Source of the DNA: Planctomycetota bacterium
Lineage (GTDB): Bacteria; Planctomycetota; Planctomycetia; Planctomycetales; Planctomycetaceae
Length of the DNA: 64,000 nt
Reading direction: 5' to 3'
NCBI GenBank assembly: GCA_003388505.1
Contig: QQVO01000006.1
Coordinates: 1-64,000, forward strand
Shown: positions 9,301 to 18,385 of the stretch, one piece after another
How the letters are laid out: each line of letters begins with the position of its first letter
Position numbering within the stretch: the stretch's first letter is position 1
Position numbers and translations under genes: made by a program
The notes under the pieces: model-generated
Told to the model about the DNA's origin: nothing
Seen by the model: only the letters and a program-made list of their open reading frames with translations
The model's database searches: none

Positions 9301-9471
9301 ATGTTTGAGCAAGCATTCAAGAATGTCGACGACGTTCTCTGGAAATAGACCGGCTGCACCACGGAACTGGACTACACCGAGCAAACCTCATGGCTGCTGT
9401 TTCTGAAGTACCTCGACGGGCTGGAACAGGACAGAGCCGACGAAGCCGCGCTCGACTCCGCTCTTCAACCG
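9301..9471 (+). pseudogene. hsdM: hsdM N-terminal fragment with internal stop
   Basis: The sequence reads MFEQAFKNVDDVLWK, then an in-frame TAG at 9346-9348, then TGCTTELDYTEQTSWLLFL and KYLDGLEQDRADEAAL. This is the start of the type I restriction-modification methyltransferase subunit HsdM, where the stop position normally holds Glu (a single GAG-to-TAG change). Homology fades after about 9471, and the roughly 450 remaining codons of hsdM, as well as hsdS and hsdR, are absent. It is a relic of a type I R-M locus and lies 214 bases upstream of the TIR gene. Confidence 0.8.
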
Positions 9472-9684
9472 CCGAGCACAACGGTGCGACTCATCTCTAG
9501 TACGTGGCGGTCAGTTTCATCGGAAAGCGTCGCCTTCTTCGCTGGACAGCAGCCTCGGGCAAGAGGAAACTGATCTGAATCCATGATGGTTCCATGCACT
9601 TCACCATAGAAGCCGAATTGCACTCGCATCCGAACCCGGATTCTCGATCCGGTGAGACCTGCATCTACCCAATTCCACCTACAG

Positions 9685-11706
9685 ATGCCGACCGTATTCA
9701 TCTCCTACCGACGTGACGACACAGAGTTTCCCGCTCACGCATTATACGACGAGATCGTGCGGGCACTTGGCCGGGACTCCGTATTCGTCGACATCGACTC
9801 CATTCCGGCGGGTGTCGACTTCAGAGATCACCTGAATTCGTGGCTCGTTCGCTGCGACGTTCTTCTCGCGATCGTTGGCACGCAATGGCTAGACGTCCGG
9901 AATTCCACCGGAGAGCGTCGGCTCGACAATCCTGACGACTTCGTCCGCCTTGAAATCGAGTCAGCGCTCTCGCGCGGGATTCGCGTAGTTCCGATCCTAG
10001 TGGGATCGGCCGAGATGCCCTCCCCCAAGAAGTTACCCACCGCACTTGCAGACCTCCCGTTTCGCAATGCCCTTCGGCTGCGCTCCGGCTTCGAGTTCAG
10101 ACAGGATGTCGAGCGTATCATCGCGACAATTCTACAGATCCCCGCTGGCAGTAACAGTACGGAGTTGAGCGTCTCGTTGCATGCTGGCCACCCCGATCTG
10201 CTCCGCTCGTCTGCCGAGCCACCTTCCTCAAGTCGTGATGATCTCGGCAGCCAACCGAGTTTCGCGGAGGACGATGAAGCAGACGACTCTGAATTTGATT
10301 TGGTGCTCGCTGGCTCGGACGACTCTGGAATAGATTTGGAGCTCGTTGACTCGGACGACGAACCGGAGTGCTCCGCGATAAGCTTGGACGATGACGCGGA
10401 CACCATTTTGTTCGACAGTCTGGATGATGAAGACGATGGCGATTTCTCCCTTGAGGATGACATCCAGCTACCTGAGGACAAATCGGATCTCTTTGAACAA
10501 GTGGCCGCCGCGCACTGCGCTCAGATCGAGGCAGTCATGGCACGGGGAAAGTCAGCCAGAGTCTATCTCGCGACCATGATTGGCGACGAATCAGCCTCAC
10601 ACGCCACAGTCGACGATGGGCCATCGTCCGTTCCTGTTCCCGCGGGTAGGTTGGTACCCGATGACCAATTGATCAGCGACAACCCCAGCGTACAGCTGCT
10701 GCGAGCCCTCGAATATCGGTATGGCATCGGTGTCGAACGGAGCGAAGAGATGGCTGCCGATTTTTTCCACAGGGCAGCACAACAGGGGCACGTCTTGGCG
10801 ATGACCTATATGGGGTCCATCTACGCCCAGGGAAATGGCGTTGCCGGAGATCCAGTTCGCGCTGCGGACTGGAATAGGCAGGCTGCGGACAAAGGCAACC
10901 CTGTCGCAGCGACAGAACTCGCCAACGCTCACCTCTCCGGCACTGGAGTAGAGGTCGACTATGACCGCGCCATAGTCCTCTATCAGTCTGCGTCAGAACA
11001 GGGTTACCCGCCGGCCCAGTTCCGCCTGGCACGATGCTATCAGTTGGGGATCGGAACTCCCGAGGACGAACGGACGTCCGAAACGTTGTATCGCAAATCC
11101 GCAGCCGCCGGTTACCTCAGAGCCGTTCCCCAGTTGGCTGATCTCCGCGAGTCAGCAAGCCTCGAAACCTTGTTATTCCTCGCGCGCTGTTATGAGAAAG
11201 GCTACGGAGTAGATCGTGATCACGCGACCAGAATCTCACTGCTTCGACAATCCGCATTACTCGGGCTAAGGCGCGAACATCTTACACTTGCGCAGTATCT
11301 CGAACAGAGTGACGACCATGACGATCAGCACGAGGCCGTCCTATGGTATTTCCGTCTTGCCGCTGCAGGCCTTGATGCGGCCCAACAATGGGTCGCCGAA
11401 CAAGAACAGCACGGCAATCCTCTGACTCAGCTGATGCTCGGACGCTGCTACGAACAGTCCTCAAATGCCGACGCATCACGACTGGACTCGACCCGATGGT
11501 ATCGTCGTGCAGCGGAGGGCGGCTCTGCCGAGGCCCAACTAATCATGGGACATTGCTACCGATTCGGATTTGGAGTGGATCGCGATCTCATGTGCGCTGC
11601 GTCGTGGTATGAAAAGGCAGCCGAACAAGGTTGCGATTTGGCGAGACACGAACTCGAATGGTACCGCCGATGTGCAGAAGACTCAGGAGATGAACGCGGT
11701 GAGTGA
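9685..11706 (+). CDS. TIR domain-acidic linker-Sel1 repeat protein
   Basis: A 673-residue protein beginning MPTVFISYRRDD, the canonical TIR first strand, followed by VFVDIDSIPAGVDF, VLLAIVGTQWL and RLEIESALSRG. The Glu of RLEI (about residue 90) is in the place of the catalytic Glu of NAD-cleaving bacterial TIRs. Residues about 190-285 form a very acidic, Ser/Asp-rich linker. From about residue 340 to the end there are Sel1-type repeats with A-LG--Y--G-GV-D---A--W--KAAEQG spacing (for example YGIGVERS, YAQGNGVAGD, YRFGFGVDRD). Known family roles: TIR as effector (NADase) and Sel1 as a protein-interaction or sensing solenoid, in immunity or signalling. No partner gene is adjacent; a dead hsdM piece lies upstream. 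The antiphage role is inference. Confidence 0.88.
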   Translation: MPTVFISYRRDDTEFPAHALYDEIVRALGRDSVFVDIDSIPAGVDFRDHLNSWLVRCDVLLAIVGTQWLDVRNSTGERRLDNPDDFVRLEIESALSRGIRVVPILVGSAEMPSPKKLPTALADLPFRNALRLRSGFEFRQDVERIIATILQIPAGSNSTELSVSLHAGHPDLLRSSAEPPSSSRDDLGSQPSFAEDDEADDSEFDLVLAGSDDSGIDLELVDSDDEPECSAISLDDDADTILFDSLDDEDDGDFSLEDDIQLPEDKSDLFEQVAAAHCAQIEAVMARGKSARVYLATMIGDESASHATVDDGPSSVPVPAGRLVPDDQLISDNPSVQLLRALEYRYGIGVERSEEMAADFFHRAAQQGHVLAMTYMGSIYAQGNGVAGDPVRAADWNRQAADKGNPVAATELANAHLSGTGVEVDYDRAIVLYQSASEQGYPPAQFRLARCYQLGIGTPEDERTSETLYRKSAAAGYLRAVPQLADLRESASLETLLFLARCYEKGYGVDRDHATRISLLRQSALLGLRREHLTLAQYLEQSDDHDDQHEAVLWYFRLAAAGLDAAQQWVAEQEQHGNPLTQLMLGRCYEQSSNADASRLDSTRWYRRAAEGGSAEAQLIMGHCYRFGFGVDRDLMCAASWYEKAAEQGCDLARHELEWYRRCAEDSGDERGE

Positions 11707-12251
11707 AGGCGCCTTGCAAATGAGCGATTCACGCGTTCTCGAGTTGAATGTGTATGAACTTGGAGCCGGTACCAGGGCCACTGAGCTGGGGACTTTTCCG
11801 CCAAGAAGGGGACCGGACAGTCCGTGGCGGACTACTGCCGATCGTGAATGTCAGCGAGTAAGAGAGCTTTTGATTTGACCGAGAATTGTTCGCCCAGGGC
11901 GGCTGCCAGGGGAGACGAGAGCCCAAATCACTTCAATGCCGTGCTCGAATTGGCTCGCAGCAACTTGCGTGGACCGCCTCCACTAGCTGCAACTTCACGC
12001 TGTTCAATCGAAGCCGCATCTATGGCCGAATTGACGACACTACCAGGCAGCTTGCGGCAACCGTTTGTGGCCGCTGTATCACGCACCGGTCGACAACACC
12101 GCGAGCACTTTCGTGAGTGCGCAACTCGCTTCGGTGAAATCGACCGGGAGCTTGAAACCAAATCTGGCGGCTTCGGTGTGTCGGACCGGAGCGGCTTGAG
12201 GTGACTCGATTGCGAGACCGTGCTGATGGTTAGTGCATCAGCGGCTCACCC
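11707..12251. other. intergenic stretch containing one dispersed repeat
   Basis: No gene is supported between the TIR-Sel1 stop and the ceramidase stop. One copy of the dispersed repeat is at 12085-12155. The 118-residue ORF across it looks like a chance reading of the repeat. Confidence 0.5.
12085..12155 (+). repeat. dispersed intergenic repeat, copy F
   Basis: It contains ACCGGTCGACAACACCGCG followed by AGCACTTTCGTGAGTGCGC and AACTCGCTTCGGTGAAATCG. It aligns with the reverse complements of 36262-36355 and 38756-38825. Confidence 0.65.
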
Positions 12252-13724
12252 CTACTTTGCATTCAGTTCGCCAAGCATGTCGACCAAGGCGTCGACCATC
12301 TTCACCGAAGCGTCGAGTTCCACCTTGTTGACGCCGATCCAGGTTTCGTAGCCGCCGAGTCGGTGTTGCTCGGGGGTCGGCAGGTAGCCATGCGAGCCGT
12401 TGGCGATGGAAATGTTCATCAACGGTTGAATCGGGCTGCGCTGCTTGAGTTCCAGGCCGATCTCCGCAAACACCTCGAACGGCATCGCGGCCACGGCCAG
12501 GTCGCCGATGCGGTGCGTTTGCACGACTACGTCGATGGTCGGCGGCATCTCATCTGAGGCGTAGGCAAGGACGGTGCGGTAAGTGCTGTATCGACTGGTA
12601 CTCATGGGCTCAATCTTCTTGGCCTTAACCGCCTCAGCCCATTCCACCTCCTCCTTCGTTGGGTATCGCCGCTCGAACGTGAGCGTGCGCTGCACCGATG
12701 AGAGCTTCACATGATCGTGCCACTGCAGCGACTTGTGCACCTGCATCACCTTCTCCGCGCACAGGTGCGCTACCTCCCGGGCTTTCTCAAAAGGCTGATA
12801 CCGCTTTCTCGGCTGCGTGCCGCGCTTCGCCAACTCCTCCTCGGAATAGCGTGCGATGTTGTTGACATCGCCGCTGGTGCCGTTGGCCATGATGCCGACG
12901 AACGGCGGATCCTGATACCGGTCGGCACCGAGTAGTTCGCCCACGCGGTCGGCGAAGATCGCGAAGTAGTCGGCCGAAATCGTATTCGCCGGCACACCGC
13001 CGACGTAGTGCAATCCGTAAGACGCCAGCAGTGCAATGGGCCTGCCCGCGGTCGACTGCACCGACAGGAACGTGATCTGTGGGTCGACCGGGCCGGCGGG
13101 TCTCAGCAGACCGCTGTAACCGGGATTCGTGTCGACCTGTTCGATGTTGTCGTGGGCACCGTAGATCGTGCCGCGACTGGGCATCAGGAACCACCGACGA
13201 TTAAACACCTGCGTCGGTTCCTCGGCGACGCCCCAGCCGATCCGTGCCGGTGCGAGTTGATTGACGGCACGCAGTACGCCTTCGGCGATCCGCCGGGTCA
13301 GGAAAGCGCGGTAGTCGTAGTACGGCTCACCCTCACGTTCTTCCAGCTTGGCGCCGGTCGAGGTGTGCGTGTGAGTCGCGGAGACCATCACACATTCCGG
13401 TGGGATGCCGGTCGTCCGCTGGATAATCTGCTTGGCGCTAACCACGACCTCGGCCGAAATGTGCCGCAGGTCGCAGACGACTAACGCCAACTTGGCCTGA
13501 CCATCGTCGAGCACCAGGCAGCGGGCGCGTAGTTCATCGTGTACGTGCGTCGCCTGCCGCTTGCTGGAGCGGACCGTTGAACCCGAACCGATCGGCGGCG
13601 TGATGTTGCTCGTCGCGGCGCCGGCCCGAAACATCGGTTCGTCCGACATCGCGGCGTCGGCTAATCCAAGCGAAATAAATGCGAGGCAAAGACTGGTGAA
13701 GAGGAAGTGAAGTTGGCTGCGCAT
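12252..13724 (-). CDS. secreted neutral/alkaline ceramidase-like hydrolase
   Basis: A 490-residue protein with a clear N-terminal signal peptide (MRSQLHFLFTSLCLAFISLG, small residues near position 25). The mature part matches the neutral/alkaline non-lysosomal ceramidase N-terminal domain: FRAGAATSNITPP at its start, LVVCDLRHIS, and SATHTHTSTG, which carries the zinc-binding and catalytic His residues. Later come GLHYVGG, IMANGTSGDVN and GSHGYLPTPEQ. True ceramidases are longer, with a C-terminal domain, so the N-terminal domain-only form could act on other N-acyl substrates. Such proteins are numerous in Planctomycetes. It is monocistronic; the neighbours on both sides are non-coding. Confidence 0.85.
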   Translation of the reverse strand: MRSQLHFLFTSLCLAFISLGLADAAMSDEPMFRAGAATSNITPPIGSGSTVRSSKRQATHVHDELRARCLVLDDGQAKLALVVCDLRHISAEVVVSAKQIIQRTTGIPPECVMVSATHTHTSTGAKLEEREGEPYYDYRAFLTRRIAEGVLRAVNQLAPARIGWGVAEEPTQVFNRRWFLMPSRGTIYGAHDNIEQVDTNPGYSGLLRPAGPVDPQITFLSVQSTAGRPIALLASYGLHYVGGVPANTISADYFAIFADRVGELLGADRYQDPPFVGIMANGTSGDVNNIARYSEEELAKRGTQPRKRYQPFEKAREVAHLCAEKVMQVHKSLQWHDHVKLSSVQRTLTFERRYPTKEEVEWAEAVKAKKIEPMSTSRYSTYRTVLAYASDEMPPTIDVVVQTHRIGDLAVAAMPFEVFAEIGLELKQRSPIQPLMNISIANGSHGYLPTPEQHRLGGYETWIGVNKVELDASVKMVDALVDMLGELNAK

Positions 13725-14534
13725 GGCGGTAGTTCTTTTAGTTATGGTTGAGAACGTGCAAGGGCAACGACGCAGTCCAAATCGTTCCGGCGCAACGATC
13801 GCCCGCTATGACTTCCGCGTGTTGGACCGCTCGTTCTCGGGGCGCTCGCGGGAGCCGACCTGGGTTACCGGCCGATCATCAAAGTAATCGGAGCGTGAGT
13901 CGCTGCCAATTGACGAATCGTCTGGCCTCGCCAGCGGTCAAGACCCAACCTGCCCAGGTCACATCGACCGACTCAATTTCGATACTTCTCAACTGCTGGC
14001 GGTTGGAGAAACCTGTGTCCCAAACTCGCGTCGGCGACTCCTCCCGAGGGCAGTTTGCCTGGCAGGTATACTGCGCGGCACATCCAGAGTCTGCCATCGT
14101 ACAATACCAAGTTGGAATAACTGCGATCGACACAGTCGGGCAAGTCAAACACTGATTCATAACTGGTTGGTGTCATGCAGGCGACCACGGTCCTCTTTCG
14201 AGATAAGTACAGGCGCCCTGGTCCCCATTACGAACCGTGGCGCAAGCGAATGAAACCCAAACCTCCGATGCCCACCGACAAACCCCTGTCATCAGAAAGG
14301 TGGCGCGTCATTGAGTCTGATTCGGCAGCCTTGTGTGCGACTGAACTGACCGAGGTCGACAACCCCGGACGCAAATTGCTCCAAGTGCAACTTGCGTCGG
14401 TGAGATACACCGGATGGACTTTCGCCAGTGTGTCCTCTGTCGTAATTCGTCGCCCCCACCTGGAAATTGCTGCCCTTCCACGCCCCTTTCTTTGTTGATT
14501 GTTTTCACCAGAATCCGGTTGAGGAGACCTGGCT
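13725..14534. other. intergenic stretch without a supported gene
   Basis: Several overlapping ORFs of 60-135 codons occur on both strands, but none shows a recognisable motif, a consistent start or a family resemblance. No repeat copy or RNA gene was seen. Confidence 0.4.
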
Positions 14535-14927
14535 ATGCGACTTGCCGCCCAGATCAAGGGCGGGTATTACCCCGCACCACCTGACGCCGTGGCGCACTGC
14601 ACCGCGTTCCTCAAGCCGCCTCGGGGCGGCTCTTTCTGTTTACTGGCCCCGTGCTGCGGCGAGGGCGCCGCACTGACGCAACTCGCTGCAACCCTGACTG
14701 TCGCTGCCGATCTCGTCTACTGCATTGAACTCGATCCTGAGCGTAAAGGGCACATCGCCCTGCTGATGCCGTTCGGACATCTGGAGGCATGGTCCAACCG
14801 CGCGGCGAGCCGCCCCATGTCGTACGGGGGACGGCCAGAAAGCCCCAGTATGTCGCAGATGTCGAACAGTCGGACAACGCGGACGGATTTGTGTTCACCG
14901 GAACGGTTTCTGCTATTCGACTTGTGA
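14535..14927 (+). pseudogene. truncated DUF6094-like SAM methyltransferase
   Basis: The first 78 or so residues look real: MRLAAQIKGGYYPAPPDAV, then CLLAPCCGEGAALTQLA, a SAM-binding motif I of the [LI]-[DA]PC[AC]GEG type, then VYCIELDPERKG, motif II with the acidic residue. This is the start of a class I methyltransferase of the DUF6094 type found on plasmids and integrative elements. From about 14770 the reading changes to low-similarity sequence and the catalytic motif (NPPY-like) is missing, so the gene has been cut by deletion or frameshift. Its original role (DNA methylation in a mobile element) is inference. Confidence 0.6.
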
Positions 14928-15211
14928 GTGGCTACACTGTCCGGACCGTGCCGCGTGATCCGGCAGCGTTCGTTCCGATTCACAACTCCAGTATCCTGAT
15001 GGGTTGAATAGCGACAAGCCAACACAGGGCCTCTCGTTCGATCATTGGTCGCAGTGAACCGACCAGCTTCGCAGACGGCAGATCGAGTAATGCCACAGAC
15101 CGATCTTCCGCAACTCAGGCACAGAACGTGCGGAGATCTGCGAAACCGAGTTGCCCGCCGGGGTCGCAGCCAGAATAATGTCTCTGACTGAATCGAACGG
15201 GAGAAGCCAGC

Positions 15212-15718
15212 ATGAGTGAGCGCAAACCGCCTGCCGCATCTGACTTCATGAACTGCCACGTACATCTCGTGTCACCCGACATGTCGCTGGGGGACGTCAT
15301 CCAGTTTCTGATCAGACACGAGATCTCGAATGCTCCCGTCGTCGAGACCGACAATGGGAGGAACAAGCTGGTCGGGTTCATTTCCGAGCGTGACTGCCTC
15401 GCGGTGCTGGCAGGTGTGTCTTACTTCGGTTCCCCCAGTCCCCCGCAAACGGTGCGAACGATCATGCGGCTGCATCCTGTCTGCGTGTCTCCGCAAACGG
15501 AACTCTTCACTCTCGCGTCGATCTTTGTGAATCACGGTTTCCGGCACCTGCCAGTCGTTGAAGACGAAGCCCTGCTCGGAATTGTCAGTCGACGGGACAT
15601 CCTGCGCGCGATGGACGAGTATTATCGCGAAACCCAGGGCGAGCAGAGCCATCGCAAGTTCTTCCGACCGGACCTTCATGAGATCGCCAATCATCGATTC
15701 ATCACAGGTGGTTTCTAA
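15212..15718 (+). CDS. CBS-domain pair protein
   Basis: A 168-residue protein made almost entirely of two CBS motifs. Residues about 13-75 contain HLVSPDMSLGDVIQFL, NAPVVE and LVGFISERDCL. Residues about 83-140 contain PVCVSPQTELFTLASIF, RHLPVVE and LLGIVSRRDILRAM. Such stand-alone pairs bind adenine nucleotides (AMP/ATP/NAD) and report cellular energy state. It lies 105 bases upstream of the cyclic-nucleotide-binding gene and the hydrogenase operon, on the same strand. A likely job is energy sensing for that locus, but it has no DNA-binding or catalytic domain of its own. Confidence 0.88.
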   Translation: MSERKPPAASDFMNCHVHLVSPDMSLGDVIQFLIRHEISNAPVVETDNGRNKLVGFISERDCLAVLAGVSYFGSPSPPQTVRTIMRLHPVCVSPQTELFTLASIFVNHGFRHLPVVEDEALLGIVSRRDILRAMDEYYRETQGEQSHRKFFRPDLHEIANHRFITGGF

Positions 15719-15823
15719 TGCCTGCCGCGGAACGATTTCTGCCGCGCAGAATTCGTTTCGGCGCGTGAACTGAGTATTCTTAGACAAGTACGGGCCGGAG
15801 CGCGTTCAACCGGGAGGGCGGCG

Positions 15824-16330
15824 ATGACACATTCAGCACGCGATGTGAAAGCAACCCTCGCCACGGCGCAGTTCCTGCACAAACTGTCGGCAGAGGATCT
15901 CGAAAAAGTCGCGGCCATCGCGTCGACAAAGTCGCTTGAGGCCGGGGCGGTGCTGTACCAGGAAGGCGAGGCCTGCCGGATGCTGCACGTTGTTTCGTCC
16001 GGGCTCGTGGCGCTCGACATGTGTATGCCACGGCAGGGCTGCACCCGGATCCTGACCGTCGGGCCGGGAGAGCTGCTCGGATGGTCGGCTCTCCTGAGCG
16101 ACGGGACGATGACTGTGAGGGCGACCGCCGTCGAGGAGACAACGCTGATCGCTCTGCCGGCACACAAGCTGCGACAACTCTGCGACGACGACCATGATAT
16201 CGGATACGCCATCATGCAGCAGGTGGCCGTGTCCCTGTCGCGCCGCCTGTTGGCCACGCGCCTGCAGACGCTCGACATGTTCGGCGAGACGCAGCCGGTC
16301 GCCGCTCCCGTTTCCCCCGACAACTCATGA
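15824..16330 (+). CDS. cyclic nucleotide-binding (Crp/Fnr effector) domain protein without HTH
   Basis: A 168-residue protein with a single cNMP-binding beta-roll: AGAVLYQEGEACRMLHVVSSG (residues about 44-65), GPGELLGWSALL and VEETTLIALPAHKL. The C-terminal helix (SRRLLATRLQTLDMFG) is present but there is no helix-turn-helix, so this is not a transcription factor by itself. Comparable proteins are encoded next to group 3b hydrogenase genes in other bacteria. It ends 16 bases before the hydrogenase beta subunit start and is very likely the first gene of that operon. Ligand specificity cannot be read from the sequence. Confidence 0.85.
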   Translation: MTHSARDVKATLATAQFLHKLSAEDLEKVAAIASTKSLEAGAVLYQEGEACRMLHVVSSGLVALDMCMPRQGCTRILTVGPGELLGWSALLSDGTMTVRATAVEETTLIALPAHKLRQLCDDDHDIGYAIMQQVAVSLSRRLLATRLQTLDMFGETQPVAAPVSPDNS

Positions 16331-16346
16331 AGGAACACGCGGATTC

Positions 16347-17522
16347 ATGACTGCTGCCGCGGAGAGCACCCTCAATTCCGAAACCTTCCTGCCGCGGGAC
16401 GGTCTACAGAAACTGATCAGTCATCTTTCGGGTGACGGCTTTACAGTCATCGGACCGAAAGTGGATCAGGGGGCAATTGTCTACGACGAGATCGAGAATG
16501 CGGACGAGCTGCCGCGCGGCTGGACCGACCGGCAGGAACCGGGCCGCTATCGACTCGAGCGGCGCGAAGACGATGCGTACTTCGGCTTCGTCGTCGGACC
16601 ACATTCGTGGAAGCGGTTTCTGTTTCCTCCACGGGCAACCGTTGCGACTGCGGACCGCACGGAGAACGGGTGGGAAATGGCCACGCCGGATGAACCCGCG
16701 CCGCGCTACGCGTTTCTCGGTGTCCGGGCGTGCGAAATCGCCGCGATGAAAATTCAGGACCGCATCTTCACCGGGGGATCATACGTCGATCCGGTTTATC
16801 AGCGCCGTCGCGAATCGGCCTTCATCATCGCCGTGAACTGTACAACCGCCGCGGCGACCTGCTTCTGCGTGTCGATGAACACCGGGCCGCGGTGCGGGAG
16901 CGGCTTTGACCTCGCCCTGACCGAAATCGCCGAGGGATTCGTCATCGAAGTTGGATCCGACGCAGGTTCAGAACTGCTGGCTCGACTGCCGGTCACTCCG
17001 GCAACCGATGAACAACTCAGCCATGCCGACGACGAACGGCAGCAGGCCGTCAATCAGATTCAGCGGACGCTCAACACCGACGGCATCCGCGATCTGCTGC
17101 TGAACAATCTCGAACATCCTCAGTGGTCCGACGTCGCGAAGCGCTGCCTCTCCTGCACCAACTGTACGATGGTCTGTCCAACGTGCTTCTGCTCCACCGT
17201 GACCGAAGTCTCCGATTTGACCGGCGATCATGTCGAACGACAGCGACAGTGGGATTCGTGCTTTAATATCGACTTCAGCTACATGAACGGCGGCATTGTT
17301 CGGGACGATGTCCGCAGCCGTTACCGCCAGTGGCTGACGCACAAGCTGGCCTCCTGGCACGACCAGTTCGACTCGTCGGGCTGCGTCGGCTGCGGACGTT
17401 GCATCACCTGGTGCCCCACCGGCATCGATCTGACTGCGGAAGTGGCTGCCATTCGGAACGCGCCGCGCGCCAAGGCATCGGTCGCGACCGAAACCGTAAC
17501 GCCTCAGGAGGGGTCGGCATGA
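16347..17522 (+). CDS. hydB: group 3b [NiFe] hydrogenase beta subunit (4Fe-4S)
   Basis: A 391-residue iron-sulfur protein of the sulfhydrogenase/hydrogenase beta family (HydB/HyhB). Two cluster-binding motifs are visible in the C-terminal third: [16 protein letters not shown] (residues about 268-283) and [14 protein letters not shown] (about 347-360). The N-terminal part has [17 protein letters not shown], a family hallmark. It passes electrons between the flavoprotein gamma subunit and the hydrogenase dimer. The start at 16347 is preceded by AAGGAA; the longer frame begins inside the previous gene. The stop overlaps the next start (ATGA). Confidence 0.92.
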   Translation: MTAAAESTLNSETFLPRDGLQKLISHLSGDGFTVIGPKVDQGAIVYDEIENADELPRGWTDRQEPGRYRLERREDDAYFGFVVGPHSWKRFLFPPRATVATADRTENGWEMATPDEPAPRYAFLGVRACEIAAMKIQDRIFTGGSYVDPVYQRRRESAFIIAVNCTTAAATCFCVSMNTGPRCGSGFDLALTEIAEGFVIEVGSDAGSELLARLPVTPATDEQLSHADDERQQAVNQIQRTLNTDGIRDLLLNNLEHPQWSDVAKRCLSCTNCTMVCPTCFCSTVTEVSDLTGDHVERQRQWDSCFNIDFSYMNGGIVRDDVRSRYRQWLTHKLASWHDQFDSSGCVGCGRCITWCPTGIDLTAEVAAIRNAPRAKASVATETVTPQEGSA

Positions 17523-18385
17523 GAGGAACGCCCCCGGTCACCGCCTGCCAGCCCGCCAATCCGTGGCTCGCTTACACCGCGCGTATCCACGCTGTGCGTG
17601 ACGAGACACCGGGCGTCGCCACCTACGACCTCATGTTTGACGATCCGGCTCTGGCTGACGGATTCACGTTCCGGCCGGGACAGTTCAACATCCTGTATCT
17701 GCCCGGCGTCGGCGAAGTCGCCATCTCGATCAGTGGCGACCCTCACGATTTTTCTTCGGTGCCGCACACGATTCGCGAAGCCGGCAACGTGACGCACGCT
17801 CTGGCGCGGATGCGCGAAGGGGAGACCATCGGTGTCCGTGGTCCATTCGGATCGAGTTGGCCGGTGGACGAGTGTCGCGGCAAAGACGTGCTGCTCGTCG
17901 CCGGAGGAATCGGACTCGCGCCGCTGAGACCGGCGATCTATGAACTCCTCGCCAGGCGAGACCAGTTTGGCACACTCACGCTGCTGTACGGCGCACGGTC
18001 GCCGGATGGTCTGCTTTATACGGACGAATACGGCGCATGGCGTAGTGCCGGGATCGATGTGCAGACGACCGTTGACCGTGCTCACACAGGATGGACCGGT
18101 AACGTCGGCGTCGTCACGCTGTTGCTCGACCGTCTGCCGCTGCCGCGAACCAATGACACGCTGCTGCTGACGTGCGGTCCCGAGGTGATGATGTGGTACA
18201 CGATCCAGGCGGCGCAGCGCCGCGGACTTCCGCGCGAGTCCGTTTACGTGTCGCTGGAACGCAACATGAACTGTGCGATCGGTCTGTGCGGCCATTGCCA
18301 GTTCGGTCCCGAGTTTCTCTGCAAGGACGGTCCGGTGTTTCGCTACGACCGGGTGGCTTCGATTCTGAAGGTGGACGACCTGTGA
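17519..18385 (+). CDS. hydG: group 3b [NiFe] hydrogenase gamma subunit, FAD/NAD(P)-binding
   Basis: A 288-residue ferredoxin-NADP reductase-like protein. It has the FAD segment FTFRPGQFNILYLPGVGE (residues about 50-67), GVRGPFGSSWP, the NAD(P)-binding LLVAGGIGLAPLRPAI (about 123-138), and a C-terminal [2Fe-2S] site with Cys spacing as in CAIGLCGHC plus a later LC. It moves electrons between NAD(P)H and the beta subunit. ATGA overlaps at its start (17519) and a GTGA overlap at its end show translational coupling. The NADP preference is that known for group 3b, not read from this sequence. Confidence 0.92.
   Translation: MRGTPPVTACQPANPWLAYTARIHAVRDETPGVATYDLMFDDPALADGFTFRPGQFNILYLPGVGEVAISISGDPHDFSSVPHTIREAGNVTHALARMREGETIGVRGPFGSSWPVDECRGKDVLLVAGGIGLAPLRPAIYELLARRDQFGTLTLLYGARSPDGLLYTDEYGAWRSAGIDVQTTVDRAHTGWTGNVGVVTLLLDRLPLPRTNDTLLLTCGPEVMMWYTIQAAQRRGLPRESVYVSLERNMNCAIGLCGHCQFGPEFLCKDGPVFRYDRVASILKVDDL

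Noticed and set aside
11848-12204. 118-codon ORF after the TIR gene
   Set aside because: Its most protein-like part (GRQHREHFRECATRFG) is a translation of the dispersed repeat; the same reading appears in another repeat copy near 38756-38825.
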